Positions 21,802 through 27,481 of a stretch of 27,575 nucleotides of DNA are shown here, piece after piece. Source of the stretch: a virus. A program made the translations under genes and the position numbers. The stretch lies in the IMG/VR virus record IMGVR_UViG_3300031951_000986, positions 1 to 27,575 of that record, one strand, 5' to 3'. Every line of letters starts with the position of its first letter. Position 1 is the first letter of the stretch. The notes below the pieces were generated by a model. It did not search any database. It saw only the letters and a list, made by a program, of their open reading frames with translations, and was not told the origin of the DNA.

Positions 21802-23036
21802 CTACTCGTCTCCTGTTTAGGCCGCCCCCAGAGATCGGGCGGGTTGCGGTTGGGCGTGGCTGGGGTTTGCTTGGGAGCGCGTCGCAGGCCTTCGCAGGCG
21901 TAGCGCAGGGCGTCGATGACGTGGTTGTCTTTGTCTTCCAGGATCGGGAGGACTTCCCCCGTCTGTTTGTCTTCCTTGAACTTGTAGTGGGTCAGCTCAT
22001 GGATCGTCCGCTTGCAGCGCGGATGCACAACGATGTCGTAGGACTTCAGGAACTCAATGCCGTCCTCGACCGACCCCGGACCCTTGACCGCCGGGATGAT
22101 CTTGAAGCCCTTGCGCTGCATATAGCTAACCGTCTCAGGCCGCGCGCTATCGGCCCGGATCGTCCACTTCCGTGAGCCCTCGACCGTATCGAACAGGGCA
22201 GGCGTGTTGTCGATCTCGCAGCCGACTGCGTAAGCCTCCTGGTCAACGTAGAGCGTGCGACCGATGATATAGGCGCGAACCAGAACCGTTGGATCAATCG
22301 AGAAGCCCCAGTCTGCTCCGAGCCGGAACACCGCATCGGGCGGCGTCGTGAACTCCTCGACCTTCCAGTTGCGGAACACCGCCGCTTCGCCCATCCGCTG
22401 ATAGGCGCCCTCCCAGACGTGGAGGTACTTGTCGTAATCCCGCGCCTTGTCGCGCTGCATGTCGGCGTGCAGCTCGAGAGGAAACCACGGGTTGTCCGAC
22501 CAGTTGGCCGTCACCAGCACAAAATCAGGATCGGCCTGGTTCTCATTGAAGAACCGCTCTACCGGGTCGGACTCGCTCACCGGGTTCCATGTGAACCACA
22601 TTTGCGAGCCGGGGCGGCGAAACGTCGGGCGGGCGATGTCCAGAGACTTCTGGCTAATCGTCTGCGCTTCCTCGACCCACGCCCGGTTAAAGCCCTCCAG
22701 CGACTTGATGCTGGTCACGGTGTGGTTCTGCAAACCCCGGAAAATCAGCAGGCTATCGTTCGGCCCCCGGATTTCCGTCTCGGTCGACTTGAACAGGTGC
22801 GACACGCCAAGCGCCGCTATCTTGTCCTCGATAAGCTGCTTAACGCTGTCCTTGATCGAGTTCTGGACTTCGCGAAGGCAGGCCCCGCGAATGTGACTGG
22901 CCACACACTCGGCAACCAGCTTGGTCGCCATGATGTGAGACTTGCCAGAGCCCCGGCCTCCTCTAGCGCCCTGATAGCGTTGGCTTCCGAGTAGGGGCCG
23001 AAACGCTCTAGGGATCGACGGGTTCAGGATCGACAA
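21786..23036 (-). CDS. terL: Terminase large subunit (ATPase and nuclease)
   Basis: The 416-residue packaging motor has an N-terminal ATPase with Walker A GARGGRGSGKS (23-33). Walker B-like NRAWVEEAQ follows (117-125, acid Glu), then the coupling segment WFTWNPVSES. The C-terminal nuclease begins at LGADWGFSIDPTVLV (catalytic Asp near 236), with further acidic residues in TIRADSARPETVSYM and LEDKDNHVIDALRYACE. It resembles the PBSX/phage terminase-3 type. It translocates DNA into the procapsid and cuts concatemers. Start is TTG at 23036, overlapping the small subunit by 29 bases. No clear stronger start is nearby, so the exact N-terminus is somewhat uncertain. Confidence 0.92.
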   Translation of the reverse strand: MSILNPSIPRAFRPLLGSQRYQGARGGRGSGKSHIMATKLVAECVASHIRGACLREVQNSIKDSVKQLIEDKIAALGVSHLFKSTETEIRGPNDSLLIFRGLQNHTVTSIKSLEGFNRAWVEEAQTISQKSLDIARPTFRRPGSQMWFTWNPVSESDPVERFFNENQADPDFVLVTANWSDNPWFPLELHADMQRDKARDYDKYLHVWEGAYQRMGEAAVFRNWKVEEFTTPPDAVFRLGADWGFSIDPTVLVRAYIIGRTLYVDQEAYAVGCEIDNTPALFDTVEGSRKWTIRADSARPETVSYMQRKGFKIIPAVKGPGSVEDGIEFLKSYDIVVHPRCKRTIHELTHYKFKEDKQTGEVLPILEDKDNHVIDALRYACEGLRRAPKQTPATPNRNPPDLWGRPKQETSSWKVA

Positions 23037-23310
23037 TCGACCACCTAACCTCTTCGACCTGCTCCGTAACCGCTACCTTGGCCTCAACGGCTGACAGGCG
23101 GGCGTGAACGTAGGGCGCCGCAGCTTTGGCCATGTCCAGCCGTTCGGCTCTGGTCGCGTTGTTGTCGCGCATAACCTGGAGCATGAACTCCAGCGGGGTT
23201 ACGCCGGTCTCCTCGACCATCTTGCGGGCGGCTGCGGTGGCGCGGTTGATGGCGCCGGGCGGGCGGCCCGCACCTTTGCGCTTGCCTCCCCGTTGGGACG
23301 GTTCAGCCAT
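23008..23310 (-). CDS. terS: Terminase small subunit-like protein
   Basis: The 100-residue protein has a basic N-terminus RGGKRKGAGRPPGAINRAT, a motif frequent in small phage proteins encoded directly ahead of terL. Helical segments follow (RKMVEETGVTPLEFMLQVM, ERLDMAKAAAPYVHARLSAV) and an acidic tail. The small subunit recognises pac or cos DNA and starts packaging. It is shorter than P22 gp3 (162 residues). The 5' flank (200-base gap) holds a candidate late promoter. Call from motif and position. Confidence 0.75.
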   Translation of the reverse strand: MAEPSQRGGKRKGAGRPPGAINRATAAARKMVEETGVTPLEFMLQVMRDNNATRAERLDMAKAAAPYVHARLSAVEAKVAVTEQVEEVRWSIVDPEPVDP

Positions 23311-23510
23311 GTTTGATTTCTCGATAATTTATCAAAGGACTCGCCCGCCGGTCAGCGGTCATGTGTCAGGCTTGGCCTATGGGGTGTGGCCGTGCCGGTC
23401 GGGCGATTGGGGTGCGCGTTGGCGCGAAACTCAACGGGGCTGCGCTACAGGCGCAAGACCCCGGATACCAAATGTATGCCCTGTTCGGTGCGTCGGCGCA
23501 AGGGGTAGCG
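23311..23510. other. 200-base intergenic region between early operon and terminase genes
   Basis: No convincing gene is present on either strand. The half nearest terS is A/T-rich against the GC-rich background and holds the palindrome GATAATTTATC (23323-23333), a GANTC site and a promoter-like pair. The half nearest the early operon can form a hairpin with an internal loop (about 23427-23464, GGGG..GCGC..GCGC..CCCC on the - strand) but lacks a T run. This is the largest gap in the leftward genes and the natural place for a late-operon control region. Confidence 0.5.
23323..23366 (-). promoter_or_regulatory. Candidate late promoter with GANTC methylation site
   Basis: On the - strand TGACCG is followed after 17 bases by TAAATT, just upstream of the small terminase gene. 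The spacer includes GAGTC (23342-23338), a GANTC site. The -10 candidate overlaps the palindrome GATAATTTATC (23323-23333). In alphaproteobacteria the host methylase CcrM marks GANTC, and GcrA activates sigma-70 promoters that carry it between -35 and -10. The phage also encodes a GcrA-like protein. The match to sigma-70 consensus is weak and the regulatory link is inference. Confidence 0.35.
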
Positions 23511-24104
23511 TTACGCCGCCCTCGCCTTCCGTTCCCGCGCCGCATAGTCCAGCGCCTGCCATGCCAACACAAGGTTCTGACACGCCGACCGGATGACCGC
23601 CGCCTGGGCTTCCTTGCGGCTTTCGTCGGTGATGCGCTCTACCGTGTCCCGCCAGCTCGCGCCAAGCCGGGCGTTGGAGCCCGACATAAGGGCGCATAGC
23701 AACTCCGCGTCCCGCCGGCCGCATTTGCCGAGAACGATCTTCAGCGTACCCGACGCGTCAATCATCGCCTGCGTGATTTGCTCCGATGATCCAGCGTTGG
23801 CCTTGTCCACCCGGTCCATGCTGATCTCCGGGCGCTCGTGGCCGAAGGCAAGGGCGATGGTTTGCTCAAGCCGCCTCGCCGCCTGAAACTGCGTATCGGT
23901 CAGCGCGGCCTTGCCCTCGGCTCCCTTGCGGGAATGCAGCAGCGAGAACACGTCCAGCCGGTGAGCGGCGATGATACGGTATTCGCTGTCATGGACCACG
24001 CGGACGCCAGAGGCCCGCAAGGCGTTGACCTGGGCCTTCCGTTCGGCGCGCTCGGCAAGATGCTCGGCGGTGTCCGGCTTTTTGCGTCGGGGCGTGCGGG
24101 TCAC
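23511..24104 (-). CDS. DUF6456-like phage protein, possible late regulator
   Basis: The 197-residue protein has a basic N-terminus (MTRTPRRKKPDTAEHLAER), then GVRVVHDSEYRIIAAHRLD and RKGAEGKAALTDTQFQAAR. Its second half is mostly helical (SGTLKIVLGKCGRRDAELL, KEAQAAVIRSACQNLVLAW). The pattern of an RRLE-type middle followed by a helix-rich end resembles DUF6456 proteins of alphaproteobacteria, but I rate this as similarity, not identity. Start is GTG 24104 with GAGGAG upstream and GTGA overlap. It is the last early gene before the gap and late promoter candidate, the place where phages often encode late activators or antiterminators. That role is inferred from position only. Confidence 0.6.
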   Translation of the reverse strand: MTRTPRRKKPDTAEHLAERAERKAQVNALRASGVRVVHDSEYRIIAAHRLDVFSLLHSRKGAEGKAALTDTQFQAARRLEQTIALAFGHERPEISMDRVDKANAGSSEQITQAMIDASGTLKIVLGKCGRRDAELLCALMSGSNARLGASWRDTVERITDESRKEAQAAVIRSACQNLVLAWQALDYAARERKARAA

Positions 24105-24316
24105 AGGAAGCTCCTCAGCCAGATGGAAGGGTGTACGAAGCCTTGCTCCCGCATGTGTCCTGCAAGGGGCTCTATGGCCGCCGGAGCGAGGCGTTCAGCG
24201 TCCAGATCAAGGCAGGCGTCGAAGGGGCGGGTTGTCACCCCTCTGCGCTGGTTGATGATCTCTGTGTCTAGGGCTTCAGAGATGCGGAAGACGATGGCGG
24301 GAACGGGGTTGCTCAC
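24101..24316 (-). CDS. Small hypothetical early protein, 71 residues
   Basis: The protein begins (GTG) SNPVPAIVFRISEALDTEII, continues RRGVTTRPFDACLDLDAERL and ends EQGFVHPSIWLRSFL. No membrane segment or metal motif is visible. It is near neutral and probably globular. I choose GTG 24316: it overlaps the previous stop (GTGA) and has AAGGAG nine bases upstream. An upstream alternative at 24352 lies inside the neighbour. The function is not recognised. Small early genes of this sort are often host-takeover or anti-defence factors, but nothing here shows it. Confidence 0.6.
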   Translation of the reverse strand: MSNPVPAIVFRISEALDTEIINQRRGVTTRPFDACLDLDAERLAPAAIEPLAGHMREQGFVHPSIWLRSFL

Positions 24317-24510
24317 TGTCCCGGCTCCTTCATGCGAAAGGAACCGCACCAAAGGTCAGGCCCCACGGTCGGCCAAGCGTACCCGTTGACGCCGGGCGCC
24401 GGGTGCGGGGGGCTCCCTCTGCACTCCGCTGCTGTCGCAAGGTGGCGATACTTGGCCGCCCACCACATGCAGTTAGAGCACTTGCGGGTCTGTTCGGGGG
24501 TGAGGGTCAT
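24313..24510 (-). CDS. Small Cys-containing protein, possible zinc binder
   Basis: The 65-residue protein has CSNCMWW (CxxC), then AECRGSPPHPAPGVNGYAW and LWCGSFR. The four cysteines and aromatic residues fit a small zinc-ribbon-like fold seen in many phage early proteins. ATG at 24510 overlaps the previous gene's TGA. A longer frame reaching 24705 is rejected because it would overlap two better-supported genes. Biochemical role unknown. Confidence 0.65.
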   Translation of the reverse strand: MTLTPEQTRKCSNCMWWAAKYRHLATAAECRGSPPHPAPGVNGYAWPTVGPDLWCGSFRMKEPGQ

Positions 24511-24626
24511 TCCATCAACTCCAGCTTTGCGCCGATCCGATAGAGCCAGCCTGTCAGCACCGGCATATTCAGCCAGTCGCCGAACTCGATCAGGGCATGA
24601 CCGATGGCGTTGAGGGCGCGGATCAT
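24507..24626 (-). CDS. Tiny hypothetical protein, 39 residues
   Basis: The short frame reads MIRALNAIGHALIEFGDW, then LNMPVLTGWLYRIGAKLELME. It is amphipathic, mildly hydrophobic and Trp-bearing, and may associate with membrane or a partner. Both ends overlap their neighbours by ATGA (24626-24623 and 24510-24507), and without it there would be an unexplained gap in a fully coupled chain. That pattern is the main evidence that it is a gene. No family recognised. Confidence 0.6.
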   Translation of the reverse strand: MIRALNAIGHALIEFGDWLNMPVLTGWLYRIGAKLELME

Positions 24627-25111
24627 GCGGCCACCTGTTCCGGCTGGACATCGAACAGCCATGCGACCTCAGAGGCAGGCCAGCCCGCACGGCGGAACCA
24701 TCCAATGAACCGGGCCTTGTCGGGGCTCATCGGGCAGATGCGCTGGACGCGGGCAATGCGCTTGACGCCGGGAACGCGGGTGCGAGGCGATGCCAGCTTC
24801 AAAAGCGCCGCCTTGCGGATCACGGCGCGCTCTGTGCAGCCGTTGCCGATCTTGCGGGCGATGATGGCGCAAGTGACGGTCTGGTCAGGGTACATCCGGC
24901 GTAAGGCGTTTGTGGCCTCTGGCGTCCAGTTAAACGCGTTTGACGCGGTGCGGGGGCGCTTCATGCCGTGGATACGAACGGCGGAGCTGATGGTTACGGG
25001 GTTGCAGCCGTCGCCGAAGTGGCGGGCAATTTCGACCGGCCCGCGCTGTTCGTCCAGGTACAGGCGGCGAAGATCGGCGAGACGTTCGGGGGTCCAGTTG
25101 AAACGGGTCAT
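24623..25111 (-). CDS. GcrA-like DNA-binding protein with tandem helix-turn-helix repeats
   Basis: The 162-residue protein has two copies of a GcrA-type N-terminal domain. Copy 1 (about 4-56) has FNWTPERLADLRRLYLDEQ and IARHFGDGCN; copy 2 (about 61-110) has FNWTPEATNALRRMYPDQT, IARKIGNGCT and RAVIRKAALLKL. The order W-T-P-E, Leu-rich helix, I-A-R and R-A-V-I matches GcrA, the alphaproteobacterial regulator that binds CcrM-methylated GANTC promoters. A third helix-turn-helix-like part at the end (ARFIGWFRRAGWPASEVAWL) could bind DNA or the sigma region. Start ATG 25111 overlaps the upstream stop (ATGA). It could mimic or redirect host GcrA. Domain reading is good, target unknown. Confidence 0.75.
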   Translation of the reverse strand: MTRFNWTPERLADLRRLYLDEQRGPVEIARHFGDGCNPVTISSAVRIHGMKRPRTASNAFNWTPEATNALRRMYPDQTVTCAIIARKIGNGCTERAVIRKAALLKLASPRTRVPGVKRIARVQRICPMSPDKARFIGWFRRAGWPASEVAWLFDVQPEQVAA

Positions 25112-25614
25112 GCGGCGCCTTTGTAGCTGGCCAGCTTCTCGCGAAGGCTCGCGGCTTCGGCGCGATGGTTTCGGGATCTGGCCTTGTGGTCGTGATAGGC
25201 TGGCGGCATGTCCTCCAGCGCAATCGGGCCGCCGTTGCCCCACATCGGCCCGGCAAGGCGATCCTCGCGCATCGCCAAAAGCGTATGTTCATCGATCTTC
25301 CGGGACAGGCTCATGGCCTGATATTCGGCGTCGCTGGCTGGCTCCCACGCCTTGGCCTTGGCGTTCGGCTCCACAGAGCCACGCGCGTTGACGGAGCGCA
25401 CCAGCGGCAAAAACTGACCAGCCATCGGAAACTTGGGGTTGGTCCCCATGCGCCACCGCTGACAGGCGGTCTGAATCGCATGGGCGGGAAACTCTTTCAG
25501 GTCGTTGCACCAGTCGGCCATCCACCGGCCCCGGTCTTCCACGCTCATCAGCGGCGGGCGGCAGTGAACGGCAAGACTTTCAAGAGCGTCCAGGATTTCA
25601 GCTTGGTCAGCCAT
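25108..25614 (-). CDS. Phage replication protein, possible helicase loader
   Basis: The 168-residue protein begins MADQAEILDALESLAVHCRP and continues with a helical body: DRGRWMADWCNDLKEFPAH, AIQTACQRWRMGTNPKFPM and AGQFLPLVRSV. The pattern D-L-x-x-F-P-x-x-A-I-x-x-A-C-x-x-W followed by KFP is common in phage proteins encoded next to O-like initiators and thought to load the helicase (lambda P-like role). No Walker motif is present, so it is not DnaC-like. ATG 25614 is preferred; an upstream TTG at 25635 overlaps further and lacks a better ribosome site. It follows the initiator directly, as P follows O. Function from position plus pattern. Confidence 0.6.
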   Translation of the reverse strand: MADQAEILDALESLAVHCRPPLMSVEDRGRWMADWCNDLKEFPAHAIQTACQRWRMGTNPKFPMAGQFLPLVRSVNARGSVEPNAKAKAWEPASDAEYQAMSLSRKIDEHTLLAMREDRLAGPMWGNGGPIALEDMPPAYHDHKARSRNHRAEAASLREKLASYKGAA

Positions 25615-26407
25615 GTTGCGCTTCCAGTCTGGCAAAGGCGAGGCGTCGGGCCTCAGCGTGTTCAGCGGCGATGCGGTCGGTAAGGCTCACCACGGACGGC
25701 CCGGCTCTGGGTTCAGGTATGGCTAGCTCGCGTGTGTTGTCGGCAATGGCTTGGCTGATGGCCGCGTCAAAATAAGACCAGCTACCGACAGGGCTGCGCC
25801 GCTTGGCGCACACGCCGCGAATAACCGGCAGAACGTCTCGCTCCCACCCAGCCCCGGCGGCTCGCCAGCGGGCGATTGACCCAGCCGTCGTAATCAGGCC
25901 CGGCGTTTTGGCAGGGTCCAGCCAGGGCGAAGCAATCTCACCGACCAACGCCTCGACGATGCGTGTCTCTGGCCAATCGCTCGCGCGCTCGCGTTCAACA
26001 ACAACATCTTTCTGATGGTTCTCTGACGGTTCTAACGTAGTGAGCCCGGACATGGTGTCCGGTGAGATCGGGCTCAAATGTCCGGTGAGATCGTTCCCAA
26101 ATGTCCGGTGAGGTTCTGCACTAGCGGACATGGTGTCCGGTGAAATTGTGAGCGTAATAACGTCGCTCGCGCGGTAGCCATCAGGGCGCCGCCGCTCTTT
26201 TTTCGTCATCAGGCCAGCCTGAATGAGCGAAGCAACCACGCGGCGGATTTGGCGCTCTGTGAGGCCGGTATCGAGCGCCAACCGCGCCTGCGACGGCCAG
26301 CACTTGCCATCGGCATCGGCGTAGTTAGCCAAAGCCAGCAAAACCAGCTTTTCCGAGGGCGTGACGCCTTGAACCGCAAAGGCGGCGCTAATGGCCTGAA
26401 CGCTCAT
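25607..26407 (-). CDS. Replication initiator, O-like, with N-terminal helix-turn-helix
   Basis: Residues 12-75 form a winged-helix domain of the phage-initiator type: GVTPSEKLVLLALANYAD, CWPSQARLALDTGLTERQI and RRVVASLIQAGLMTKKER. A linker with unusual composition (about 85-125) is encoded by the DNA repeats described at 26046-26145. The C-terminal half has SPWLDPAKTPGLITTAGSI and a helix-rich end, typical of the partner-binding portion. In lambda-type systems the initiator gene contains the origin and its product binds the iterons there, then recruits the helicase loader encoded next. The same arrangement is seen here. ATG at 26407 overlaps the previous stop (ATGA). Initiator call good, detailed mechanism inferred. 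Confidence 0.8.
   Translation of the reverse strand: MSVQAISAAFAVQGVTPSEKLVLLALANYADADGKCWPSQARLALDTGLTERQIRRVVASLIQAGLMTKKERRRPDGYRASDVITLTISPDTMSASAEPHRTFGNDLTGHLSPISPDTMSGLTTLEPSENHQKDVVVERERASDWPETRIVEALVGEIASPWLDPAKTPGLITTAGSIARWRAAGAGWERDVLPVIRGVCAKRRSPVGSWSYFDAAISQAIADNTRELAIPEPRAGPSVVSLTDRIAAEHAEARRLAFARLEAQHG
26012..26033. repeat. 11-base tandem repeat beside the iterons (possible unwinding element)
   Basis: CTGATGGTTCT (26012-26022) is followed at once by CTGACGGTTCT (26023-26033). The surrounding 26000-26040 is richer in A/T than average for the window. It flanks the iteron block on the C-terminal side of the gene. Lambda has an A/T-rich segment beside its iterons where strands open. 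Here the match is positional only. Confidence 0.4.
26046..26145. other. ori: Iteron cluster inside the initiator gene: candidate replication origin
   Basis: TGTCCGGTGA occurs four times in the same orientation at 26056, 26079, 26102 and 26134, spaced 23, 23 and 32 bases. Two copies extend to TGTCCGGTGAGATCG. The first and last copies are preceded by the complement, making palindromes CCGGACA-TGG-TGTCCGG (26046-26062) and CGGACA-TGG-TGTCCG (26125-26139). Spacings not divisible by three place the copies in all three frames of the gene, giving SPDTMS, PHRTFG and LTGHLS, so the conservation is of DNA and not of protein. Iterons within the O gene define the lambda origin, and this matches that logic. 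Origin activity is inferred. Confidence 0.65.
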
Positions 26408-26718
26408 GCCGCCACCCGCTCAGCCGCCAAGCGCGCCGCGTGCTGGCGTTCGCCATAAAGAACCGTAGTGTGGTCCCTGCCCCCGAGAAGGCGGCCTATG
26501 AAGGGGTAGGAGTACCTGGGCTTTCCGTCCCTGCCCTTGACCTGACGACAAGCCCACATCGCCTCTTGACGTGCATGAGCAACGCGCTTGGTGCGAATAG
26601 GGCTTTCAAAATGCGCGGGGGTTAAGCCGTGGCTTTCAGCGACCTCGGCAATGATTTCGCGGGCGGTTTTAACTTTGGCCAGCATCTGGCCGCGCCAGAG
26701 CGACAGCACGACCGTCAT
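26404..26718 (-). CDS. Stand-alone DnaA domain IV-like protein
   Basis: The 104-residue protein carries the DNA-binding domain of DnaA without the ATPase. It has a helical lead KTAREIIAEVAESHGLTP with FESPIRTKR, ARQEAMWACRQVKG in place of the usual A-R-x-I-A-M-Y-L, and then PFIGRLLGGRDHTTVLYG, the diagnostic DnaA signature (79-88 core GGRDHTTVLY). Full DnaA is about 450 residues, so this is only the last quarter. It could bind DnaA boxes to hijack or block host initiation, or help the phage initiator. ATG 26718 overlaps the upstream stop (ATGA), and it is encoded directly before the initiator gene. Domain call strong, biological effect unknown. Confidence 0.85.
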   Translation of the reverse strand: MTVVLSLWRGQMLAKVKTAREIIAEVAESHGLTPAHFESPIRTKRVAHARQEAMWACRQVKGRDGKPRYSYPFIGRLLGGRDHTTVLYGERQHAARLAAERVAA

Positions 26719-27125
26719 GCGGCCACCTGTGAGCGTCTGGCGTTGCGTTCGGCGGTAAAGGGCACATAAGGGCCAGTCAGGCGAACAGCGCCGTTAGCGC
26801 CTCTGGTTTCGAGGAAGCGCCCGAACCCGCCTTCAGCCAAACAGGCGGCGCTATAGTCCTCGTCACGGTTCGGCAGCGGGATGTCGTAAATCCCCACAGT
26901 GCCGTTGCGGTCGTGCTGGCCTTGCGCCAACGCCGCCTCTTTAGCCGCCTGCGAACGCCGCACGCCAAGAACAAGAGCGCGGTTGCGAATGGCGTCGCGC
27001 GACACGTTCCAGGCTTTGGCCCAGCTCGTAATCATCTCGCTGGACGCATCCGCGTATTGCTCGCGCAGGATCGCGTCATGCTCGGCAAAAAACACGCGGC
27101 GCCGCTTTTCAGGGTAAGACCTCAT
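26715..27125 (-). CDS. Helix-turn-helix DNA-binding protein, 136 residues
   Basis: The N-terminal half reads as a three-helix DNA-binding domain of the Myb/GcrA-like type (FFAEHDAILREQYADASSEM, ITSWAKAWNVSRDAIRN, RALVLGVRRSQAA): acidic lead, spacer, then a recognition helix ending R-A-x-x-L-G-V. The C-terminal half has IYDIPLPNRDEDYSAACLAE and a basic end ERNARRSQVAA. Start ATG 27125 overlaps the HNH stop (ATGA). It is likely an early regulator or replication accessory. No specific family name can be given. Confidence 0.65.
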   Translation of the reverse strand: MRSYPEKRRRVFFAEHDAILREQYADASSEMITSWAKAWNVSRDAIRNRALVLGVRRSQAAKEAALAQGQHDRNGTVGIYDIPLPNRDEDYSAACLAEGGFGRFLETRGANGAVRLTGPYVPFTAERNARRSQVAA

Positions 27126-27481
27126 GACCGCACATCCCCGCGCTTGGCAAACGAACGGCCCTGGATCTTGCGGGGCGAAGGCGGCCAGTAGCCGAAGTGT
27201 TTGGCGTGCATCCGATCAGCCTTCGAACGCGGCCCGGCTTCCTTGGCGGTCTTAGCCCGGTGAGCTTCGCGGCTGACCAGTTGCAGGTTGCTTTCGGCGT
27301 GCTTGCCGCCCATCGACAGAGGCGTGATGTGGTCAAAGTCCACGGCATCGCCCGGCCCCAGCTTGCGGCCCGACAAGGCGCAACGGCCCTCGCACTTCAG
27401 CCAGACGCGCGCCTTGACCGTCTTCGGAATAACGGCGTTGGGATTGTTGCTGGACCACTCGGGAACGGTGCGGCCGGTCAT
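27122..27481 (-). CDS. HNH endonuclease
   Basis: The 119-residue protein has the beta-beta-alpha-metal HNH fold in order: the Cys pair in KCEGRCALSGRKLG (30 and 34), the catalytic stretch DAVDFDHITPLSMGGKH (Asp 50, His 51), the Asn in ESNLQLV (65), and the distal His in SREAHRAKTAKE (74). A basic tail follows. Free-standing HNH enzymes of this size in phages serve in packaging or recombination, or act as homing nucleases. Here it lies in the early operon rather than next to the terminase, so packaging is less likely. The ATG overlaps the previous stop (ATGA). Family firm, role open. Confidence 0.85.
   Translation of the reverse strand: MTGRTVPEWSSNNPNAVIPKTVKARVWLKCEGRCALSGRKLGPGDAVDFDHITPLSMGGKHAESNLQLVSREAHRAKTAKEAGPRSKADRMHAKHFGYWPPSPRKIQGRSFAKRGDVRS

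Noticed and set aside
23427-23464. tRNA-like or structured RNA pattern on the - strand
   Set aside because: Some bases resemble a D-arm, but no acceptor, anticodon or T-arm can be built, and the hairpin lacks a T run.
23431-23724. Possible - strand gene in the gap before the small terminase gene
   Set aside because: Most of it is an alternative frame of the DUF6456-like gene, and no ribosome site or motif is visible.
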